DNA of 5,684 nt from Accumulibacter sp. Lineage in GTDB: Bacteria; Pseudomonadota; Gammaproteobacteria; Burkholderiales; Rhodocyclaceae. This document shows, piece after piece, positions 1 through 5,684 of this stretch. The stretch lies in assembly GCA_031274075.1 (NCBI GenBank), contig JAISQQ010000112.1:1-5684 (forward strand), in the 5' to 3' direction. The notes under the pieces were generated by a model. The model did no database searches. It saw only the letters and a program-made list of their open reading frames with translations, and was not told the origin of the DNA. Both the position numbers and the translations under genes were made by a program. The number at the start of each line of letters is the position of its first letter. Positions within the stretch are counted from its first letter, which is position 1.

Positions 1-84
1 AACAGCGTGTCGCCCGCGCAGGCCGAGGCCCTTGTCCGCGCCAACTTCCGCCATGAGGAAGCCTTCATGGAGCGGCGCGCCTGA
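1..84 (+). CDS. C-terminal fragment of an unrecognised protein (5' end outside window)
   Basis: Frame 1 is open from the window edge to a TGA at 82-84 and encodes 27 residues, beginning NSVSPAQAEALVRANF and ending FMERRA. Codons are GC-rich at the third position, as expected for a real gene in this genome. The tail is charged, probably helical and Arg/Glu-rich, and has no motif I can name. It lies upstream of alpA on the same strand, with 86 bp between them, and would belong to the island if the guaA junction is read correctly. Because only the tail is visible, function cannot be assigned, and a chance open frame is possible over so short a length. Confidence 0.45.
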   Translation, partial: NSVSPAQAEALVRANFRHEEAFMERRA

Positions 85-100
85 TCGGAAATTCCCACCT

Positions 101-142
101 CGCCAGTACCAATCAAGCTGCATGCAATCATTGGCACTGGCG
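101..142. repeat. 13-bp inverted repeat upstream of alpA
   Basis: The arms are CGCCAGTACCAAT at 101-113 and ATTGGCACTGGCG at 130-142. They are complementary at 12 of 13 positions and separated by 16 bases. The spacer contains the 8-bp palindrome TGCATGCA (119-126), nearly centred. The element lies between the stop of the upstream partial gene and the alpA ribosome binding site. It could be a terminator stem, but no T-run follows on the plus strand. It could also be an operator for AlpA or another island regulator. The sequence does not decide between these. Confidence 0.6.
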
Positions 143-170
143 CGCAACTGCACGAATACAGGACATCAAA

Positions 171-425
171 ATGACAGCACGAGAACTCACCGCCGAGGCC
201 ATGAGGACACCCGGCAAGAAGCTCATCAACCGGAAACAACTCCTGGAAATGGTGCTGCTCTCCGAACGTACCATTCTCGACATGGAGAAGCGCGGGGACT
301 TCCCGCGCCGGTTCGCAATTACCCCTCGCCTCGTGGCCTGGGATTTGGAAGAGGTGGAAAAGTGGATAGAGGCCAGGAAGTCCGCCGCTATCCAGCCTGT
401 TGCGCCGTGTCTCCAGCCGGCATAG
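171..425 (+). CDS. AlpA family transcriptional regulator (putative excisionase-type protein)
   Basis: This is an 84-residue protein of the AlpA / prophage CP4-57 regulator family, small winged-helix DNA-binding proteins related to excisionases. They usually sit beside P4-type integrases and promote island excision or regulate the integrase. The family pattern is clear. LINRKQLLEMVLLSERTIL (about 18-36) forms the helix-turn-helix, followed by a basic KRGDFPRR wing (40-47) and then VAWDLEEVEKWIEAR (55-69). The ATG at 171 is preceded by AGGA (160-163) at 7-bp spacing, which supports this start. About 15 residues extend past the core (SAAIQPVAPCLQPA). They are encoded in the stretch that overlaps the 3' end of the integrase gene on the other strand (388-425). 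The family call is firm; whether it acts as excisionase or transcription factor is inferred from context. Confidence 0.88.
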   Translation: MTARELTAEAMRTPGKKLINRKQLLEMVLLSERTILDMEKRGDFPRRFAITPRLVAWDLEEVEKWIEARKSAAIQPVAPCLQPA

Positions 426-1610
426 CAACCCACTTATCAATCATGTCCGCCCAGTCTTGCAACATCTTCCTACGCTGATCGGCATACTCTGCCTTGTTAT
501 AGACGGCGCGCACGCCTTTTTGCTCATGAGCCAAGCACTTCTCAATCCAGTCCGAGTTGTAGCCGGCCTCGTGCAGCAGGGTTGAGGCGGTGCGCCGAAG
601 ATCGTGCGGGCCGAACTTGCCCAGCGGCTTACCATCCCGTTGAGCCATCCTGTACGCCAAGGTCGTCACCTGGTTCAAGGTAGCCTTGCTGATGGGCGCG
701 TCGGCATCGTACCGGGATGGAAGGACATATTTCGACCCGCCCGCGCACGTCTTGAGCGCCACCAAAATGTCCAGCGCCTGGCTCGACAGGTAGACGACAT
801 GAGGGTTACGGCGCTTCATCCTTTCCGCAGGGATTGTCCAAATGGCGTCGGTGAAATCGAACTCGTCCCAGGTCGCCTCAATCAGCTCCGACTTCCGAAG
901 CATCGTCAGCAAAAGCAGCTTCACGGCCAGCTTGTTCGTCGGAACTGTCGAGACTCGTTCCTGGTATCCATAGAGCAGCTTGATTTCTTCTGGAGAAAGC
1001 GCCCTGTCCTTCGGCTGGAATCGCGCAATCGACGTTGGCCGGATGTCCTCGGCTGGATTCCGGTGCTCGTATCCCCGTTCAGTTGCATAGCGGAAGACCT
1101 GGAACACGATCTCTCGCGCGTGAACCGCCGTGGCCGGCGCCCCTCTGTCCACGATCTTCCCACACAACATCCTGATGTCCTCCGGCGTAATCTCCGGCAG
1201 CTTCAGCCTGACGAACGCGCCCGCGACATCACGCTCATACACCGAGCGGCGCATATCCCTGGTGGACTCGGCCATCTTGTAATCCTTCAGCCATTTCTCG
1301 GCCCACTCGCCGAACGTCCCCGACTCTTCCATACGCTGCTTGTCGCGGGCCTTCTGTCTTGCCGGCGAGCGCCCGGCGGCAAGGGACTTCTTCGCTTCCG
1401 CCAGCAACTCACGCGCCTCGGACAGCGAAATCCCCCTCTCCCCCCGTATTTTCCCAGCACCAGCGTTTCCTGGCGCCCATTGATCCTGTAGTTGTACCGA
1501 AACGAGATGCTGCCGCTGACAAGCACCATCACGTACAACCCGTCGCGGTCTGCGACCTTGTACTGCTTCTCGCCAGGCTTCAGTGCCCGGAGCTTCGCGT
1601 CTGTGAGCAT
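388..1610 (-). pseudogene. P4-type tyrosine recombinase/integrase, frameshifted (DUF4102 + phage integrase domain)
   Basis: Site-specific recombinase that would insert and excise the island at the 3' end of guaA. The first part (1610 down to about 1446) encodes the N-terminal DUF4102 arm-binding domain, starting MLTDAKLRALKPGEKQYKV. The rest continues in another frame as ISLSEARELLAEAKKS, then a core-binding domain (TFGEWAEKWLKDY), then the catalytic domain. All active-site residues are visible, numbered in the repaired 407-residue protein: R239 (TMLRKSEL), K266, H336 and R339 (HDLRR), H362 (LAHE) and nucleophile Y371 (AVYNKAEY). The break maps to C6 at 1440-1445 (G6 on the coding strand). 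One added G gives GKYGGERGISL and a family-normal length near 400 residues. The ATG at 1610 has GGGGA 6 bp upstream. A GTG at 1670 in the same frame would add 20 residues, but its RBS is poor. The break may be a real mutation or a homopolymer sequencing error. Confidence 0.9.
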
Positions 1611-1625
1611 GGCTTTCCCCGCACT

Positions 1626-1786
1626 CTTGATACCATCATTGAAAACCGCCTTTTTCAAGCCGTCTTTCACTTAAAAAACATACAGTTATGGGTTTTTGAT
1701 ACCATCATCACGCCCAAAAAACCATGATGGTATAGAGTCGGGCTGCTGGTATCAAGACGAAACGATACCATCAAAAATGCCATCAA
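1626..1786. repeat. GATACCATCA repeat array beside the integrase start (candidate arm-type or operator sites)
   Basis: A motif GATACCATCA(T/A) recurs in both orientations. Forward copies are at 1629-1639, 1698-1708 and 1764-1774. A reversed copy is at 1724-1734 (10 of 11 bases). A reversed partial copy is at 1747-1756, the complement of CTTGATACCA, which also occurs forward at 1626-1635. A weaker TGCCATCAA is at 1778-1786. The copies cluster within about 160 bp, spanning the integrase start and its upstream region and reaching toward guaA. Tyrosine integrases commonly have clusters of short arm-type sites at an attachment end, and excisionase-like proteins bind nearby. This array fits that layout and could also repress the integrase promoter. 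The repeats are seen directly; the binding role is inferred. Confidence 0.7.
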
Positions 1787-1910
1787 TTTTTTCTGCTCAA
1801 CGCTGCCCATTGTTGCCAGACAATGCCAAGAGAAAAAATAAAATCACTGAAAAATCAGGGTCTTGAGAAAATTTATTGCTTGTGGGTGCTTATTATTGCC
1901 AGATGTAAAT
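1671..1910. other. AT-rich island-end spacer between integrase and guaA
   Basis: No convincing gene lies here. The stretch is much richer in A and T than its flanks, with many A- and T-runs. It carries most of the GATACCATCA copies and, nearer guaA, a short perfect inverted repeat, CATTGT and ACAATG, at 1808-1813 and 1820-1825 with a 6-bp spacer. The octamer TTGCCAGA occurs twice (1813-1820, 1896-1903). I find no strong intrinsic terminator for guaA. The only candidate is a weak 4-bp stem, CTGA/TCAG, at 1847-1858. The integrase promoter must lie here, but I cannot place a good -35/-10 pair. Confidence 0.6.
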
Positions 1911-1940
1911 TCACTCCCACTCGATCGTCGCCGGCGGTTT
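1911..1940. other. Candidate attachment site at the 3' end of guaA (att core)
   Basis: The last codons of guaA, encoding ATIEWE and the TGA, abut AT-rich island-like DNA and an integrase reading away from guaA. The 3' end of guaA is an established hotspot for islands carrying this class of integrase. The crossover usually lies within the last few tens of bases, so the target gene is rebuilt on insertion. Here the GuaA C-terminus is intact, as expected. The exact core cannot be fixed because the other island end is outside the window and no second copy of this sequence is visible. The boundaries given are approximate. Confidence 0.4.
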
Positions 1941-3473
1941 GCCCGAGATGTCGTAGACCACGCGGTTGATTCCTCGCACTTCGTTGATGATGCGGTTGGA
2001 AACGCGTGCGAGCAGGCTGTGCGGCAATTCCGCCCAGTGCGCGGTCATGAAATCCTGCGTTTGCACGGCGCGCAGCGCGACTACGTAGTCGTAGGTGCGT
2101 CCGTCGCCCATCACCCCGACGGATTTGACCGGGAGAAAGACGGCGAAAGCCTGGCTGGTCTTGTCGTACCAGTCGGCGGCGCGCAGTTCGTCGATGAAAA
2201 TGGCGTCGGCCTGGCGCAGGAGTTGGGCGTATTCCGGCTTGACTTCGCCGAGGATGCGCACGCCGAGTCCGGGGCCGGGGAAGGGATGGCGATAGACCAT
2301 GGCGCGCGGCAGGCCGAGGGCGAGGCCGAGTTCGCGCACCTCGTCCTTGAACAGTTCGCGCAGCGGTTCGAGCAGCTTGAGATCGAGCGTCTCCGGCAGG
2401 CCGCCGACGTTGTGATGGCTCTTGATGGTGTGCGCTTTCCGGGTCTTCGAGCCGGCGGATTCGATCACGTCGGGGTAGATGGTGCCCTGCGCCAGCCATT
2501 TGGCCTTGGGCAGCTTCCGGGCTTCTTCCTGGAATACTTCGATGAATTCGCGGCCGATGATCTTGCGCTTTTGCTCCGGGTCGGTCACGCCGGCGAGACG
2601 CCCCAGGAATTGCCGCGCGGCATCGACGTGGATCACTTTCACGCCCAGGTTGCGCGCGAAGGTCTGCATCACCTGTTCGGCTTCGTCGAGGCGCAAAAGG
2701 CCGTTGTCGACGAAAACGCAGCCCAGCTGGCCGCCGATGGCGCGATGCAGCAGGGCGGCGACCACCGAGGAGTCGACGCCGCCGGACAGGCCGAGGATCA
2801 CTTCCTCGTCGCCGACCTGCGCGCGCACTTTTTCGATGGCTTCGCCGGCGTAGTCGGGCATGTTCCAGTCGCGCCCGCAGGCGCAGATTTCATGCACGAA
2901 GCGGGCGAAAATCTCCTTGCCCTGCAAGGTATGCGTCACTTCCGGATGAAACTGCACCGCGTAGAATCCGCGTTTTTCGTCGGCCATGGCGGCGATCGGA
3001 CAGGAATCGTTGCCGGCGATCGCCTTGAACCCCGCCGGCAGTTCGGTCACCTTGTCGCCGTGGCTCATCCAGACGTCGAGGTAGCGCGATCCGCCGTCGA
3101 CGCGGTCGAAGATTCCCGCGAACAGCGCCGAAGGCCCGCGCGCCTCGATCTCGGCGTAGCCGAACTCGCGCTTGCCGGAGCTTTCGACCTTGCCGCCCAG
3201 TTGCTGCGCCATGGTCTGCATGCCGTAGCAGATGCCGAGAAGCGGCACGCCGAGTTCGAACACGAGTTGCGGCGCCCGCCATTCTTCCGCCTCGTACACC
3301 GAATTCGGTCCGCCCGAGAGGATGATGCCCGCTGGCTCGAAGCGGCGGATGAAATCCTCGCTCACGTCATAGGGATGCAGTTCGCAATAAACCTGCTGCT
3401 CGCGCACCCGGCGGGCGATCAGTTGCGTGACCTGGGAACCGAAGTCGAGGATGAGGATTTTCCGCTGTGCCAT
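1911..3473 (-). CDS. guaA: GMP synthase (glutamine-hydrolysing)
   Basis: Cytosolic enzyme that converts XMP, ATP and glutamine to GMP, the last step of de novo GMP synthesis. The 520 residues match the usual length (about 525). The N-terminal class I glutamine amidotransferase domain (about 4-195) has nucleophile C82 in GICYGMQ and H176/E178 in FHPEV. The ATP pyrophosphatase domain follows, with PP-loop SGGVDSS at 230-236. The C-terminal dimerisation domain contains [10 protein letters not shown] (351-360), ends in the conserved PPATIEWE and is complete. I chose the ATG at 3473 ([14 protein letters not shown]) because it fits the family N-terminus. An in-frame TTG at 3494 would add seven atypical residues and lies against the upstream hairpin. 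It is the second gene of guaBA, 60 bp after guaB. Its 3' end appears to be the island's insertion target. Confidence 0.98.
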   Translation of the reverse strand: MAQRKILILDFGSQVTQLIARRVREQQVYCELHPYDVSEDFIRRFEPAGIILSGGPNSVYEAEEWRAPQLVFELGVPLLGICYGMQTMAQQLGGKVESSGKREFGYAEIEARGPSALFAGIFDRVDGGSRYLDVWMSHGDKVTELPAGFKAIAGNDSCPIAAMADEKRGFYAVQFHPEVTHTLQGKEIFARFVHEICACGRDWNMPDYAGEAIEKVRAQVGDEEVILGLSGGVDSSVVAALLHRAIGGQLGCVFVDNGLLRLDEAEQVMQTFARNLGVKVIHVDAARQFLGRLAGVTDPEQKRKIIGREFIEVFQEEARKLPKAKWLAQGTIYPDVIESAGSKTRKAHTIKSHHNVGGLPETLDLKLLEPLRELFKDEVRELGLALGLPRAMVYRHPFPGPGLGVRILGEVKPEYAQLLRQADAIFIDELRAADWYDKTSQAFAVFLPVKSVGVMGDGRTYDYVVALRAVQTQDFMTAHWAELPHSLLARVSNRIINEVRGINRVVYDISGKPPATIEWE

Positions 3474-3492
3474 TCTTGCGCCCTGAATGAAC

Positions 3493-3517
3493 AAGGGCGG
3501 CCATCCGAGCCGCCCTT
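3493..3517 (-). terminator. Strong hairpin between guaB and guaA (possible partial terminator/attenuator)
   Basis: The 9-bp arms AAGGGCGGC (3493-3501) and GCCGCCCTT (3509-3517) are perfectly complementary around a 7-base loop. Read on the coding (minus) strand, the stem lies 16 bases after the guaB stop and ends about 19 bases before the guaA ATG. Only a weak T-rich tail (TTGTTCATT) follows it, so full termination is doubtful. A T6 run lies on the guaB side (within 3525-3530). The structure could lower guaA expression relative to guaB, stabilise the 3' end of guaB mRNA, or act as an RNase processing point. The stem is seen directly; its function is inferred. Confidence 0.6.
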
Positions 3518-3533
3518 CGGGTTGAAAAAACGA

Positions 3534-5515
<1,982 letters not shown>

Positions 5516-5521
5516 GCGGGG

Positions 5522-5608
5522 CAGGTGTCAGGGATCAGGAGCAGGTAGCAGGGTTTACCGGCGCGAAGCGCCGCAAGTTACTGACACCCGACACCTGACG
5601 CCTGAGAA
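5522..5608. repeat. Palindromic array of 7-bp units around a GC hairpin
   Basis: The left arm repeats CAGG every 7, 7, 6 and 7 bases (5522, 5529, 5536, 5542, 5549), giving units such as CAGGTGT and CAGGGAT. The right arm has four 7-base units in the opposite sense: CTGACAC, CCGACAC, CTGACGC and CTGAGAA (5581-5608). Read on one strand, the shared unit is close to GTGTCAG. GGTGTCA (5524-5530) pairs exactly with TGACACC (5582-5588). Between the arms lies a perfect 6-bp stem, CGGCGC / GCGCCG with a GAA loop (5559-5573). The array starts 7 bases after the DUF4124 stop and could act as an mRNA 3' stem, but there is no terminal T-run. It is probably a dispersed intergenic repeat family. Confidence 0.7.
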
Positions 5609-5658
5609 GCTGTTTTAGAAATCAGAAAGACGTTTGAGAAGCCGATGGATCATCCAGG

Positions 5659-5683
5659 GTAGGGCGCGCTCTCCGAGCGCGCC
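5659..5683 (+). repeat. REP-like element: GTAG followed by a perfect hairpin
   Basis: GTAG (5659-5662) is followed immediately by a 9-bp perfect inverted repeat, GGCGCGCTC (5663-5671) and GAGCGCGCC (5675-5683), with a TCC loop. A GTAG or GTGG tetranucleotide at the foot of a GC-rich palindrome is the hallmark of REP sequences recognised by REP-associated tyrosine transposases (RAYT, Y1 HUH enzymes). The window ends one base later, so a partner REP in inverted orientation or a RAYT gene cannot be seen. As a stem it could also contribute to transcription termination, but no T-run is visible. Confidence 0.55.
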
Positions 5684-5684
5684 G

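Noticed and set aside
131..160. Possible alpA promoter with TTGGCA as -35
   Set aside because: The matching -10 would be poor (GAATAC) and transcription would start after the RBS at 160-163, so it does not fit the chosen start.
32..478. A 148-codon plus-strand open frame spanning alpA
   Set aside because: It is a different frame from alpA, has no recognisable domain, and runs through the intergenic inverted repeat and past the alpA stop. The AlpA frame has clear family motifs and an RBS.
604..1491. A 295-codon plus-strand open frame inside the integrase
   Set aside because: It lies opposite the integrase catalytic region, where the minus-strand protein has all family motifs. It is an antisense shadow.
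5522..5608. CRISPR array
   Set aside because: Repeats are 7 bases with no spacers of 25-40 bases, so the structure is a short tandem heptamer array and not a CRISPR locus.

Overview
The window reads as a betaproteobacterial chromosome segment, about 60% GC by eye. The guaB-guaA purine operon lies beside a DUF4124 envelope protein gene, an arrangement I associate with the Rhodocyclales/Burkholderiales side of the class. That placement is inferred from protein style and was not searched. The left third looks like the end of an integrated genomic island. The right two thirds are core chromosome.

Layout, left to right. Bases 1-84 hold the C-terminal end of an unrecognised plus-strand gene. A spacer with a 13-bp inverted repeat follows. 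Next is a small AlpA-family regulator (171-425, +). It overlaps tail-to-tail with a P4-type tyrosine recombinase gene (388-1610, -). The integrase has all its catalytic residues but is broken by a one-base frameshift at a run of six G. Between the integrase start and guaA is an AT-rich stretch of about 300 bp carrying several copies of a GATACCATCA motif in both orientations, which resembles integrase arm sites or an operator array. The stop codon of guaA (1911) lies just beyond. The 3' end of guaA is a known integration hotspot for islands of this type, so the window appears to contain one island end and its chromosomal junction.

Core part. guaB (IMP dehydrogenase, 3534-4994, -) and guaA (GMP synthase, 1911-3473, -) are complete. 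Together they catalyse the two steps from IMP to GMP. A 60-bp gap with a strong hairpin separates them and may tune guaA expression relative to guaB. A 62-bp divergent promoter region separates guaB from a secreted DUF4124 protein gene (5057-5515, +).

The last 170 bases hold no gene. They hold two short repeat structures: a palindromic array of 7-bp units (GTGTCAG-like) around a GC-rich hairpin, and a GTAG-headed perfect hairpin that fits the REP sequences recognised by RAYT transposases. I see no new defence or metabolic system. The most notable features are the guaA-linked island end, its repeat array, the frameshifted integrase and the repeats at the right edge.
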